A DNA stretch of 64,000 nucleotides from Intestinimonas sp. GTDB taxonomy: Bacteria; Bacillota; Clostridia; Oscillospirales; Oscillospiraceae. The notes beneath the pieces were generated by a model that made no database searches, was not told where the DNA came from, and saw only the letters and a list, made by a program, of their open reading frames with translations. A program made the position numbers and the translations under genes. Below are positions 33,320-42,335 of this stretch, piece by piece; the stretch's first letter is position 1, and the number at the start of each line of letters is the position of its first letter. The stretch is taken from NCBI GenBank assembly GCA_022653075.1, contig JALCSB010000002.1, forward strand, positions 62,001 to 126,000, given 5' to 3'.

Positions 33320-35527
33320 TTATGCCGGGCTGAAGCTCTTGCGGCGTTCCTCCGCTTTCAGGCGGCGGTACATTCGTTTAAATTCTTCAAATGAAGTCCG
33401 CGCGGCGTCCTCTGCGTCGGATTTGCTGGCGGCTCCGTAGAAATTGAATACCGGAGAAAACACGATGTTGTCACCGTCTCCCAGGCTCTTGCTGTCCGCG
33501 CCTCCTGTTGGCTTTGGCTTTTTGGCCCATTCGTCCAGTAGTGCGGCCAGCTTGGAAAGCGGCAGGACCGCCTCCGGTTCTCCGCCCTCTCCAATCATGG
33601 CCATGGTGGGTGCTGTGGCAATACCGCCGGACGCCAGCATGGGGATTTCGGGTAAACTGATCGAAAACTTTTTTCCGCCCAGGAGCGGCACCCAGTCTGG
33701 AATTGTAATCCCACATGAGTTGATTGCTTCAATTACTGCATTAATGGCGCCTATCACCGCGTTAATTGGCACTTTGGCGATATTCACCAGGCCGTCAAAC
33801 AGGTTGCTGAAAATATCACAGATTCCTTGCCATGCCTTTTCCCAGTCGCCGGAAAAAACGCCGGTTATAAAATCAATCAGCCCCGTAAAAATTCCAATGA
33901 TGTTTTCTATCACCGGGGCTAGGACTTCCACGGCGCTCCCCAGCCCATTTACAAGAACTGTTCCCACGAATTCAAGCGCCGGGGCAAGGTTGTCCCACGC
34001 CGCTTTCGCCAGATTCGCAAGGCTTTCCCCCAGCGGTTGCAGCTTTGCCCATAGGTTCATAACCGTTTTCCTGAATTTTTCACTTTTGTTCCATAGAAGA
34101 ATAAACCCGGCAACAACCAGCGCTACAGCGCCGGCAATCAGTGCAAGTTTTATTCCACCCAGTCCTAAAACCTTTGATAGCAGTCCGCCACCCTTTGAGG
34201 CCGCTTTGAATACTTTGGAAAGGCTCTTTACTGTGTTGATCACCGTCAAGGTCGTTTGCAGGGTCTTAAATACGGCCACAAGTGAAATTATTCCGCCGGC
34301 CAGCGCCAGAATCAGGGTTTTGTGTTTCCTGATCCATTTGGCCGCGTTGACCGCCGCCGGAATCAGCTTGTTGGCCACATAGTCCACCACCATCGGTATT
34401 TTTTCCTGCAGGACCGGCAGCGCCTTTTCGGCCAGGTCCTTTACATACGGCAGCATCTTTTGCCCGATCTGTATCAGGAAGTTTTGTCCCAGGGTTTTGA
34501 TCGCCTGAATGTTATTCTTCAGATTGTCGGTCTGCCGCTCAAAGGCGGTATTTGCCGCCCCGGTCGATTCGTACATATCCGCGCATTTGGACGCGTAGTT
34601 ATCGGCCTGCGCTCCGGCCAATGCCGTGGCCGCTCTGGCCGCGTTGACATTCCCGAACAGGTTATAAAAGGCAATGCTGTCCCCGTCCACGCTGCCCATA
34701 AGGGTGTCCAGCGTAGTACCCAATCCCTCCGATTGAACCATGGCCGCCGTACTTGCATATCCCGCGTTTTGGACCGCTTTCGTCATTGCGTCGGTCGGGT
34801 CCATCATCTGTTCGTACAGTTTGGAAAGCTGCGTGGATACCTCCGCCGTGTCTCCGGTCACGCCGGTTAATGTGGCGAAGCCGCCGAAAAGCTCCTGCTG
34901 CGAAATACCCAGGGTGGAAGCTGCACCCGTAACGGACCCCATGCTGGAGGCCAGCTCCGGAAACGTGGTTTGTCCCAGTTTTACGGTTTGAAAAGCCATA
35001 TCGGCCACTTTCTGGTTGGCTGCCGCCGATACGTCGCCGTAGCCTTTGGTAACCGCCGAAAGCAAATTGATACTGTCCGTCGTGGTGGTATTTCCGGCTT
35101 TTGCTGACTTTGCGGCGGTTTCCAAAATACCCACCGCGTCCGCGCTGTCTCCGTAAGCGGAAATAACCTGATACATTCCATCGGTCAAATCATTGGTGAC
35201 TATTTTTGTACGGTTGGATACGTCCAGAATTTGATTCCCGATCTCGCTTGTGCGGGCGGCCACCTCCGCCCCTGTTCCATCAAGGAGCGTCGATACATTG
35301 GACAACTGGCTTTCATAACCCGCAGCCGCCTTTAAGGAGGCCACGCCTAAGGTTCCTGCTGCTGCTGCGGTGGCGATCGTGGCGCCCGCCACCACTTTTC
35401 CGGCGGTCTTGGCCGTATTCTTTAGACTGGACAGGTTTTTGTCTGCGGTGGCGCAGGCTGTTTTCAGCGAACTGTCCGCTTTGCCCGCTATTTTGATCAT
35501 CAGCTCATAGGTTTTATTTTTTGACAT
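33320..35527 (-). CDS. Tail tape measure protein
   Basis: A 735-residue protein that sets tail length. The ATG at 35527 is preceded by GGAGGTGGCGCGGC; a longer in-frame start at 35548 is not supported. The N-terminal TLGVASLKAAAGYESQLSN and DLTDGMYQVISAYGDSADAV segments are the TP901-type tape-measure core; two or three hydrophobic helices lie in the middle (ALAGGIISLVAVF, ALIAGAVALVVAGFILLW). Relatively short, so a short contractile tail is predicted. No lytic domain seen. Confidence 0.92.
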   Translation of the reverse strand: MSKNKTYELMIKIAGKADSSLKTACATADKNLSSLKNTAKTAGKVVAGATIATAAAAGTLGVASLKAAAGYESQLSNVSTLLDGTGAEVAARTSEIGNQILDVSNRTKIVTNDLTDGMYQVISAYGDSADAVGILETAAKSAKAGNTTTTDSINLLSAVTKGYGDVSAAANQKVADMAFQTVKLGQTTFPELASSMGSVTGAASTLGISQQELFGGFATLTGVTGDTAEVSTQLSKLYEQMMDPTDAMTKAVQNAGYASTAAMVQSEGLGTTLDTLMGSVDGDSIAFYNLFGNVNAARAATALAGAQADNYASKCADMYESTGAANTAFERQTDNLKNNIQAIKTLGQNFLIQIGQKMLPYVKDLAEKALPVLQEKIPMVVDYVANKLIPAAVNAAKWIRKHKTLILALAGGIISLVAVFKTLQTTLTVINTVKSLSKVFKAASKGGGLLSKVLGLGGIKLALIAGAVALVVAGFILLWNKSEKFRKTVMNLWAKLQPLGESLANLAKAAWDNLAPALEFVGTVLVNGLGSAVEVLAPVIENIIGIFTGLIDFITGVFSGDWEKAWQGICDIFSNLFDGLVNIAKVPINAVIGAINAVIEAINSCGITIPDWVPLLGGKKFSISLPEIPMLASGGIATAPTMAMIGEGGEPEAVLPLSKLAALLDEWAKKPKPTGGADSKSLGDGDNIVFSPVFNFYGAASKSDAEDAARTSFEEFKRMYRRLKAEERRKSFSPA

Positions 35528-35702
35528 GCCGCGCCACCTCCTCCGCAATGTCGTTCAGATCATCGGCAATATCGTTCAGATCATCTATGGGCAGGGCCTG
35601 CAGATATTCAAGTCCTGTCCGTAGCTGTATCGACATGCCGACACAGGCTTTTCTCAGAACGGCGGGAGTTAGTTGTCCCCATCCCCGCCGTAGAGAAAAC
35701 CC
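35514..35702 (-). CDS. gpE' extension reached by programmed -1 frameshift
   Basis: The heptamer G GGT TTT (GGGTTTT, 35702-35696) lies in the correct phase near the end of the gpE frame. A -1 slip leads into an open frame of about 60 codons (…GWGQLTPAVLRKACVG then MSIQLRTGLEYLQALPIDDL…) that stops at 35514 and overlaps the tape measure start. This is the standard E/E' (G/GT) chaperone arrangement. Confidence 0.78.
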   Translation of the reverse strand, partial: GFSLRRGWGQLTPAVLRKACVGMSIQLRTGLEYLQALPIDDLNDIADDLNDIAEEVARHVKK

Positions 35703-36079
35703 ACGACGGTGGTTTTCAGCGTCATGGCCTCCCTGGCCGGCAGGTTTTTGAAGAACTCCAGCGGCAGCCCGGTGATCCGGTTGGCCAACAGCTGGGTATA
35801 ATCCATGGTCATTTCCATAGTTGCCGGGTTCGTGCCCTTGACCTTTTTCTCCATAATCCTGCCCACAGCCTCCAGGTCCTTGGCCGTTGCGTCCTCCAGA
35901 CCGGACAGGTCCACCTCGGTGTATTCCCTGCTGTCGAACAAATAGGGCTTTCTGAATTTCAGCACCAGTGAAATTTCCTGTTCTTCCTGATTGTCCTCCC
36001 CGGTCTCGGCTTCTGCGGCGGCCTCCATGGTTTCCCGCTCCCCGGTTTCCATAGCTTCCATGTTTTTCACATCATCCAT
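35669..36079 (-). CDS. Tail assembly chaperone (gpE-like)
   Basis: A 136-residue protein with an acidic N terminus and the chaperone-like core FRKPYLFDSREYTEVDLSGL, ATAKDLEAVGRIMEKK and NRITGLPLEFFKNLPAREAM. It lies between tail tube and tape measure, where contractile and siphovirus phages encode the frameshifted chaperones that coat the tape measure. A slippery GGGTTTT occurs 10 codons before the stop. Confidence 0.85.
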   Translation of the reverse strand: MDDVKNMEAMETGERETMEAAAEAETGEDNQEEQEISLVLKFRKPYLFDSREYTEVDLSGLEDATAKDLEAVGRIMEKKVKGTNPATMEMTMDYTQLLANRITGLPLEFFKNLPAREAMTLKTTVVGFLYGGDGDN

Positions 36080-36080
36080 A

Positions 36081-36596
36081 TCAGCACATCTCCTTTATTT
36101 CGGCCAGCACGTCGGTGCCGTTGATTTTGAAAACCTCGTTGAGCTTGTCCAGCTCCAGAACCGGGCTGCCCTCCAGTTCGATCAGAATATACAGCACAGT
36201 CAGGGTCACGCTGGTGTCCATGGGATTCCCTTTTTTGACTTTTCCGGGGCTGAATTTCTTGGCGCGCCCACGGACCACCACGCGCATCTGGCGAGGTTCA
36301 ATATCTCCCTCGCTGTTCGTGGTCTGCTGGGCGCCCCGAATCTCCAGCTGGACCGCCTTGGTCATGTCCAGCATGTCCACGGCTTCCCCGTCCAGAACGC
36401 GGAACGGGATTTCAATTTCCTGATTGGAGAAATAGCCAATGTTCGGGTCGTCGAATTCTCCAAGGACTCCGGCTCCGCTTATGGTCTCGGTGGATGCCTC
36501 AAAATCCGGCAGGGTCAGTTCCTCTCCCATGCCCAGCAGTCGGTTTCCCGCGTTGTACACGTTGTAGTTGTTGATTTTGGTCGGGATCGTTTTCAT
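36081..36596 (-). CDS. Major tail tube protein (P2 FII-like)
   Basis: A 171-residue tube subunit: MKTIPTKINNYNVYNAGNRL, TLPDFEASTETISGAGVLGE, RQMRVVVRGRAKKFSPGKVK are typical of FII proteins. It follows the sheath gene with 3 bases between, the P2 FI-FII order. Confidence 0.93.
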   Translation of the reverse strand: MKTIPTKINNYNVYNAGNRLLGMGEELTLPDFEASTETISGAGVLGEFDDPNIGYFSNQEIEIPFRVLDGEAVDMLDMTKAVQLEIRGAQQTTNSEGDIEPRQMRVVVRGRAKKFSPGKVKKGNPMDTSVTLTVLYILIELEGSPVLELDKLNEVFKINGTDVLAEIKEMC

Positions 36597-36599
36597 GAT

Positions 36600-38060
36600 T
36601 TATTCACCTCCTAAAGCCGTTTCCAAGGCGGTCACGTCGTACTCCCTGATATTCTCGATATACTCCGCCGGGATATAGGGCGCCAGATAGGTATGGAGGG
36701 TCAGGTGACCGGCCAGCAGATTGGTCACCGGGTTTTCGTCGCTGTTGAATTTTACCTGATAGCCGGCGCAGTAATCGCGGGCCACATACCCGTTGCCCAC
36801 AATGTTCTGGCTGTCCACAATGGACTGGATCAGGCGCTTGTTTCCCGGCTTATCAACCTTCTGGAAATAAGTCTGAATGAAATTGTTTCCGTCCCAGTCA
36901 AAGAACCGGCGCACCGCCAGCCAGCGGTCTTTGGGGTCCGTGGTGGCCGGATAGGCCGCCGTATTGTTGCCCCACAGCTTGAACCCGTTGGCGTTGATGG
37001 CGGTTATAATGCCGTTGGCGTTTAGCACATCGTCGGCCTGCTGCTGATCCAGTACCACCTCGGTTCCGTCTTTCAGTACCGTGGCGGTGATTTTCAGGGC
37101 CTTATTGGACGGGCTTTCATATGGCACATCCGCGTTGTTTGCGTCGTTATATGCCGTCAGCGCGGCGGCCATGGCAGACATGTAATAAATTTTGTCGCCC
37201 ACCGCCACCATAGGCCAGAAAACCGCCGCGTGGTTTGAGGCCGCCCCCATGGTTTCCTTTGCGGTCTTTGCATCTGTATAGACCTTTGCACCGTCGTCGT
37301 CCGCCGCAATGTCCAGATAGGTGTTGCAGTCGAAAACGCCGTTGATCTCCTCGGTCTTGGCCTGGAGGGCGGCGGCCACCACCGCATCCTGGCTCCAGCC
37401 GGGAGCCAGCAGCAGGCCGGGCACCATGCCCAGTTTGGGGTAAATCTGGCGGACCAGCTCCAGGCCGGTTTCCTTTCCGGTCGTGGCGTCCACGCCGCCC
37501 ACAATGTCCTCGCGGGTTACGCCGTCCGGGTTAATGCTGGTACTGGCCACGGACAGGCTGGCCGCTTCCTTGGCCGCTGCGGAAATCAGCGTGATCACCA
37601 CTTTTCCGTCGTCGTCGTGGGCCGCGCTGTAATCGGTGTCTACCACCAGCGTAGTCTCTCCGTTCGTAATCACCAGGCTGTCCAGCAGTACATAATCCTT
37701 GTCATAAGTAATCTGGCCGTTTGCAACATCATAGCTTGCCGCCGCGTTCTCCGTGACGTGGGCCGCTTTGGTTGGATCCAGCACGTTCACCAGGATAACG
37801 GGCGCCACGTTGAACACACGGAAACTGGCGTCAATGGACTGGCAAAGGCTGAATTTCTCGAAGTCGTCCGAATATCCCACCGCCTCCTGGCACTCCTTGA
37901 AGCTGTAGCACAGCATGGGGGTGTTGACCGCCGCAGCGGGATTGCTGGATAAATGAATGGGCGCCACTCCGAAAATCACCTGCAGCCCTGCAGACCCCTC
38001 CACGGGAGTGGTCAGGCTGGTGTCCTGCTCGGAGTTATAAACGCCATGAAAATATGCCAT
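36600..38060 (-). CDS. Tail sheath protein (P2 FI-like)
   Basis: A 486-residue sheath, FHGVYNSEQDTSLTTPVEGS at the start and AVRRFFDWDGNNFIQTYFQK with AGHLTLHTYLAPYIPAEYIE near the end, where the sheath C-terminal arm contacts its neighbour. This gene proves the contractile (myovirus-type) tail. Confidence 0.94.
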   Translation of the reverse strand: MAYFHGVYNSEQDTSLTTPVEGSAGLQVIFGVAPIHLSSNPAAAVNTPMLCYSFKECQEAVGYSDDFEKFSLCQSIDASFRVFNVAPVILVNVLDPTKAAHVTENAAASYDVANGQITYDKDYVLLDSLVITNGETTLVVDTDYSAAHDDDGKVVITLISAAAKEAASLSVASTSINPDGVTREDIVGGVDATTGKETGLELVRQIYPKLGMVPGLLLAPGWSQDAVVAAALQAKTEEINGVFDCNTYLDIAADDDGAKVYTDAKTAKETMGAASNHAAVFWPMVAVGDKIYYMSAMAAALTAYNDANNADVPYESPSNKALKITATVLKDGTEVVLDQQQADDVLNANGIITAINANGFKLWGNNTAAYPATTDPKDRWLAVRRFFDWDGNNFIQTYFQKVDKPGNKRLIQSIVDSQNIVGNGYVARDYCAGYQVKFNSDENPVTNLLAGHLTLHTYLAPYIPAEYIENIREYDVTALETALGGE

Positions 38061-38076
38061 GATCTTCTACCTCCTG

Positions 38077-38328
38077 TTAGGTTTTCGCCTGTACCAGACG
38101 ATACAGGCGGTAAACAGAGCCGGATCCCTCCCGCAATTGACGCATGGCGTCCGGCAGCTGATCCAGCGGGATCACCAGTCCGCCCATGGCGGGGTTTTTC
38201 CGGATTGCCTCCGCCAGCGGCTTGGGGATCCCGCCCTTGTAAATTGTGAATTGCTTGGCCACACCGGGAACTGTGGGACCGCAGTAGACCACCGTGGCGG
38301 CCCACTCTGTCTTTTTTCTCCTGGCCAT
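38077..38328 (-). CDS. Small hypothetical tail-module protein
   Basis: An 83-residue, basic protein (MARRKKTEWAATVVYCGPTV, GVAKQFTIYKGGIPKPLAEA) placed between the sheath gene and a tail-terminator-like gene, where similar small genes occur in Firmicute contractile-tailed phages. No known domain recognised. Start coupled to the preceding stop at 38328. Confidence 0.65.
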   Translation of the reverse strand: MARRKKTEWAATVVYCGPTVPGVAKQFTIYKGGIPKPLAEAIRKNPAMGGLVIPLDQLPDAMRQLREGSGSVYRLYRLVQAKT

Positions 38329-38807
38329 TATGTTTCCGGCACCTCCTTGATAACCGCCGGCGCCTCAAAATTCAGCGCCATGGCGGCGAAATAATACGGG
38401 TGGGTATCGTCGTCCGGCGTCGTCCACTTTATGGGATACTGGAGGCTGTACCGTTTCCCCACAATTCCGTTTGCGGCATAATGGCGGTAAATCTCATTGA
38501 CGATGTGCAGCGCGTCCCTGTACCCCTGCCGCTCCGGGTCTCGGTCGTAGACGCATACCACCAGCACAATCTCCACCACATGCGGGCTGTTTTCGTCCTG
38601 TACGCCCCCGCCCATGGTTCTGACAATCACATACGGTTCCGGCGGGGCCTCCGGGTCCTGGGCTTCATCGTCTCCCTGACGGATCGGCGCGTCGTGCGGA
38701 TACACTTTTATTTCCCGCTCGACACCCAGGGAATTTGTCAGCTGGTAGCGGCTAAAAAAGCCTTTCAGGTCCTCCACTATCGCATCCTGCAAAAATTCCT
38801 GTGTCAT
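38328..38807 (-). CDS. Probable tail terminator / tail completion protein
   Basis: A 159-residue protein: IVEDLKGFFSRYQLTNSLGV, YVIVRTMGGGVQDENSPHVV, EIVLVVCVYDRDPERQGYRD. The alternating beta-strand pattern and place between gpZ-like and sheath genes fit a gpU/Gp17-type tail terminator; assignment is mainly by position. Confidence 0.65.
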   Translation of the reverse strand: MTQEFLQDAIVEDLKGFFSRYQLTNSLGVEREIKVYPHDAPIRQGDDEAQDPEAPPEPYVIVRTMGGGVQDENSPHVVEIVLVVCVYDRDPERQGYRDALHIVNEIYRHYAANGIVGKRYSLQYPIKWTTPDDDTHPYYFAAMALNFEAPAVIKEVPET

Positions 38808-38816
38808 GTTTTCTCC

Positions 38817-39470
38817 TTATTGCGCGGCTGTTATCTTGTCGATCCGTTTTTGAATTTCCGCCTGCAGCGTCTCATAGGTCAGCGTTTCGGACTGCGCCAT
38901 AACTTTTTCGTTGCCCAGCATGTGCGGAACAGCGGGGGACAGCAGTTTTTTGATCTTGGTCATGTCTGCCCCTTCTCCGTATCTTCCGGCGCGTGTGTTG
39001 CGCCCGGTGCTGTATTCCGCCGGCGGGTGCCGCTGCACTATTGCGGTGTGGCCGTTGGCGAATGTGGTTACAAACGCTTTCAGGCCGCCAGCCTCCAGAG
39101 TCGTCAGTGTCCCGCTCTGCAGCACCTTTGCCGCCGCCGCTCCGGTGTCGCTGTTTGGCTTGGTCATAAATGCCATAATGTCCTGCATGGGACCCCTGGA
39201 CCGGATTGTGGCCGCCAGGTCCGCCGCGCTGGCCGTGTAAACTTTCGGGGCGCCCTGATCCTCTTGCTTTAAGATGCTTTTGTCCTTGATGGCGTATTGC
39301 CCGGCGGCGTCCTTGACGATCTGCTTTCGTACCTTTCGGGCGGTGGCGTTCAGGGCGTTTTTTAAGATGTTTGGCGCGGCGATCTGGTCCGGCAGCTTAT
39401 TCAGCTTTCCGATAATAGCCGCTATTTCTGCGTCGGTATCAATTTGCAAAAACGTTTCCTGTTCGCTCAC
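38817..39470 (-). CDS. Minor tail protein Z-like (neck/tail completion)
   Basis: A 217-residue protein with an N-terminal helix pair (IAAIIGKLNKLPDQIAAPNI) and ALNATARKVRKQIVKDAAGQ YAIK, typical of the gpZ/HK97 gp10-like group, then an Arg/Gly-rich loop and a long C-terminal helix. Sits between the head-tail adaptor and the tail terminator. Its start overlaps the adaptor stop by 4 bases. Confidence 0.72.
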   Translation of the reverse strand: MSEQETFLQIDTDAEIAAIIGKLNKLPDQIAAPNILKNALNATARKVRKQIVKDAAGQYAIKDKSILKQEDQGAPKVYTASAADLAATIRSRGPMQDIMAFMTKPNSDTGAAAAKVLQSGTLTTLEAGGLKAFVTTFANGHTAIVQRHPPAEYSTGRNTRAGRYGEGADMTKIKKLLSPAVPHMLGNEKVMAQSETLTYETLQAEIQKRIDKITAAQ

Positions 39471-39808
39471 GATCTCAACGCCTCCAACGCTATGGCCAGG
39501 ATCCCGGCCTCCTCGGTGGTTCCGTCCGCCACGCGGTACTCCCGCCCGTCCAGGTTGAGGGTGGCGCCCAGCGCGGGGCGTCGGCCGAACTCCGTTTTTG
39601 CAACGTAGATCATCCGGGTGGATTTGTATGTCCCGCCCTGATTTGCCCCCAGCAGTTTGAACTTGTCGCGTTCCTGCAGTTCGTTTTCATCCACCAGCAC
39701 GGTCATTTCCTGCCCGTTTACGGTGTGCGTGTCCGCAAACTCCAGGCGGTTCAGGAACACGCCCGCAACGTCCGACGCAATACAGTCCTTGAAGCTGGGG
39801 GTGCCCAT
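39467..39808 (-). CDS. Head-tail joining protein
   Basis: A 113-residue protein: MGTPSFKDCIASDVAGVFLN, MTVLVDENELQERDKFKLLG, then LGATLNLDGREYRVADGTTE. Resembles the beta-rich ATP-binding sugar-transporter-like/FII-type head completion proteins. Position just after DUF2190/HeH genes and before gpZ supports it. Confidence 0.6.
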   Translation of the reverse strand: MGTPSFKDCIASDVAGVFLNRLEFADTHTVNGQEMTVLVDENELQERDKFKLLGANQGGTYKSTRMIYVAKTEFGRRPALGATLNLDGREYRVADGTTEEAGILAIALEALRS

Positions 39809-40389
39809 TACCGGGCACCCCCGTTTTCATTCTTGGGGGCCTGAACCTCAACCGCCGCGATCATGGCGGCCCGCTCGGTGTTGTTCTTGGCTGTGGAAAT
39901 ATCCACATTCATTTTTTCGGCCAGTTCAATCAATTCCGGCTTGGTCATGCGCTCCAGCTGCGCGGCGTCCAGGTGGCCGGTCACCATTTCAGGCTCTCCG
40001 GCGGCCTCCTGGCTACTCTGCGTGTTGTCTTTCCCGTCGGTTGGTTCCTGTCCATCCTGCCCGTTTCCGTCTCCCTGTGTGCCGTTCTGGCTGTTTTCTG
40101 TGGGGGTGGCGGCCATGCTGCGGATCTGCTCCGCCAGATTTTCCGCGCCCACAAAATTACCCGCGTCGTCCGTGATGGATACGCCCATCTCCCGCAGGGC
40201 GTCGGCTGCCTGCGTGTCGGCGTCGGCCTTGGCTCCGGCGGGCTCCACCGCGTCGGAACCCGTCCACGCGACACTGCCGGCGGACAGCCACGCCTCCACC
40301 ATTTTTCCGTCATATGCGGGTACGGCGTCCCCGCGCGCATATGTCCGCCCCATGTACTGGATCGGACGCGCCGCGATCAGCTTTCTCAT
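39808..40389 (-). CDS. Head-region protein with C-terminal HeH/SAP-like motif
   Basis: A 193-residue protein. An N-terminal beta-rich part (IQYMGRTYARGDAVPAYDGK) is followed by a long Gln/Asn/Gly/Asp-rich linker (about residues 95-150) and a helix-extension-helix motif MTKPELIELAEKMNVDISTA. Such proteins lie between capsid decoration and adaptor genes in many Firmicute phages; DNA contact through the HeH motif is possible but unproven. Confidence 0.65.
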   Translation of the reverse strand: MRKLIAARPIQYMGRTYARGDAVPAYDGKMVEAWLSAGSVAWTGSDAVEPAGAKADADTQAADALREMGVSITDDAGNFVGAENLAEQIRSMAATPTENSQNGTQGDGNGQDGQEPTDGKDNTQSSQEAAGEPEMVTGHLDAAQLERMTKPELIELAEKMNVDISTAKNNTERAAMIAAVEVQAPKNENGGAR

Positions 40390-40404
40390 GTCCTTTCCCT
40401 CCGA

Positions 40405-40728
40405 TCAGCCCAACAGTTTGACCAGTACTGTGGTGTCGGCCTCCGCAGCCGCTTCCACCGCATAACCTGCGGGCGTGTTGTCGGTGGCGGTGGTGGTGAT
40501 ATTGTCGTTGGCGGCGTCGTAATACACGGCGGCGCCCATGGTGACGGCCACAGCGGCCTTGTCCATCTCAAATACGCCCACCACATGGACCTGTCCGGTT
40601 TCATCGGCGGCAATATCGGATCCGGCAATACCGATCCGGGTTGCCAGATTAACCACCGCGCCGTTTTCCACGGCGGTGGTCGGCGTATAGTCCAGGGTTT
40701 CACCCTTCTGCCAATATTTCGCATTCAT
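40405..40728 (-). CDS. Capsid decoration protein, DUF2190 family
   Basis: A 107-residue all-beta protein: YTPTTAVENGAVVNLATRIG, VHVVGVFEMDKAAVAVTMGA and NTPAGYAVEAAAEADTTVLV. It is the gpD-like DUF2190 fold found directly after major capsid genes, and it stabilises the expanded shell. Confidence 0.82.
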   Translation of the reverse strand: MNAKYWQKGETLDYTPTTAVENGAVVNLATRIGIAGSDIAADETGQVHVVGVFEMDKAAVAVTMGAAVYYDAANDNITTTATDNTPAGYAVEAAAEADTTVLVKLLG

Positions 40729-40751
40729 AGCTTTTACCTCCTGTTGAGTAT

Positions 40752-42329
40752 TTAAGAAATCACCACGCCGTTGTTGCGGGAAATGCCTCGGAAGTCAACG
40801 GCGGTAATGCCCCAATCCAGCCAAATGTCCCACACATAGCCCAGCTGTCCGGGGATCTCGCTGCGGCGGATGGTGGGGGTCTCCTGGCCGTTCAGGTAAT
40901 CGACCTGCAGACTCTTTGCATAGGACTTATCGCCCACCATGAACCAGGGTGCCGCATTGGTGCCGGACAGGGCGTTGATTGTCCCGTCCTCTACCACCTT
41001 GATCTGATCCTTGTACTGATACAGGGGATTGACCGCCTGGGTGTTCTCGGTGGTGTTCAGGGTGGGGCTGGACATGATCGTGGTCATAAGGAACTTGTAA
41101 CCCACGGGCACGATGGTAAAGGCGGGTTGGACCATGATGGACTCCCCGAAAGGATCCTTCTGCAGCAGCATCTTCATCATAAGGGTCTGAATTGCCGCGT
41201 TGGATGGTTTGGTTCCGGTGTCGATCAGGTTGCCATGTGTGCTGTCAAACAGGCTCACGCCGTCGAAAATGGCGGGGTTGGTGACCAGAATGGTATAAAC
41301 CTGCTTGTTGATCGTGCGCTTGGCGGCGGCGGCATACAGTCCGGGCACCTCGGTAATGAAACCAATGTCGTCATTGATGAACGCCTGCCGGCTCATGCTG
41401 AACTGGCGGCCATAGGTGTCAATCTTGCGCTGGGGCAGCAGGTCCGTCTGCGGTTTGTCGTGTTTCAGTTCTCCGTTTTCGCCCACCAGCAGGAACTCAC
41501 CGGCGCCGCCGGCCAGATAGCTGTGGTCTTTGGTCGGTTTGAAGTCCGTCACGCTGCCCTTGCTGGTCCACAGCTGGAACGTGGTGGGGACGTGCTGATA
41601 CTGGTGTACGATGGTCTTTTTAATCGCGTTGTCCAGAATTGCGGGAAACGCAGCCGTGGGGTTGAAGAACTGGCGGCAGGCCATGTTCCAAAGATCGTCT
41701 TTGGACATACGCAGCAGGGAGGCAGGGCTTCCCAGGCCGTCCCGGCTCATGCACTCGATGGCCACATCCCGCAGGCTCATGCTCCGCATTTGTTCCGCAT
41801 TTTCTGCGGGCCGCTCCACGGGGACGCCCGCACGCATCAGCATAGAATCCACAGCTGCCTGGCGGAAATTGTCCGTTTCGTCTTCGTTCATTCGTGCGCC
41901 CACGGGGGTACCGTTTTGAATCAGGTATGTAACGGCTGCGGCCCGCACGTCTGTCATGCTGGTTCCGTTGCGGATATATTCCGACGGGTCCATACCCGTC
42001 TGTCGGCACAGGGCCACAATGTCATTATTGCGCTGACGCTCCGCCACGATTGCCTGGCGGGTGGCGTCGTCACTTCCGGCAGGGGCGGGGGTTGCGCTGG
42101 GCACGGGAGAATTTTCACCCGCTCCACGGTTGCCGTCGGCGGGAGGGGTTCCGCCCTCTGCACCGCCCTGGTCGCCCTCTCCATCTGCGGGCGGATTACT
42201 GCGGGCGGCGGTGATCAGGCTCTGGAGTTTGTCGAAACGGGCCTGCTGTTCGCGGGTCAGTCCCCGGCCCTCGTTGCGAGCCTGGTCTACCATCGCCTGC
42301 TGTTCCGCGATCATTTCCTGAATGGTCAT
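40752..42329 (-). CDS. Major capsid protein with N-terminal scaffold-like region
   Basis: A 525-residue capsid subunit. Residues 1-45 form a helical delta-like segment (MTIQEMIAEQQAMVDQARNE), residues 50-90 a Gly/Pro-rich linker, and the HK97/Mu-type shell fold follows (TTFQLWTSKGSVTDFKPTKD, IDTYGRQFSMSRQAFINDDI, LVTNPAIFDGVSLFDSTHGN). The size and the gene directly downstream of the protease suggest the N-terminal part is an internal scaffold removed during maturation. Confidence 0.9.
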   Translation of the reverse strand: MTIQEMIAEQQAMVDQARNEGRGLTREQQARFDKLQSLITAARSNPPADGEGDQGGAEGGTPPADGNRGAGENSPVPSATPAPAGSDDATRQAIVAERQRNNDIVALCRQTGMDPSEYIRNGTSMTDVRAAAVTYLIQNGTPVGARMNEDETDNFRQAAVDSMLMRAGVPVERPAENAEQMRSMSLRDVAIECMSRDGLGSPASLLRMSKDDLWNMACRQFFNPTAAFPAILDNAIKKTIVHQYQHVPTTFQLWTSKGSVTDFKPTKDHSYLAGGAGEFLLVGENGELKHDKPQTDLLPQRKIDTYGRQFSMSRQAFINDDIGFITEVPGLYAAAAKRTINKQVYTILVTNPAIFDGVSLFDSTHGNLIDTGTKPSNAAIQTLMMKMLLQKDPFGESIMVQPAFTIVPVGYKFLMTTIMSSPTLNTTENTQAVNPLYQYKDQIKVVEDGTINALSGTNAAPWFMVGDKSYAKSLQVDYLNGQETPTIRRSEIPGQLGYVWDIWLDWGITAVDFRGISRNNGVVIS

Positions 42330-42335
42330 GGCTTT

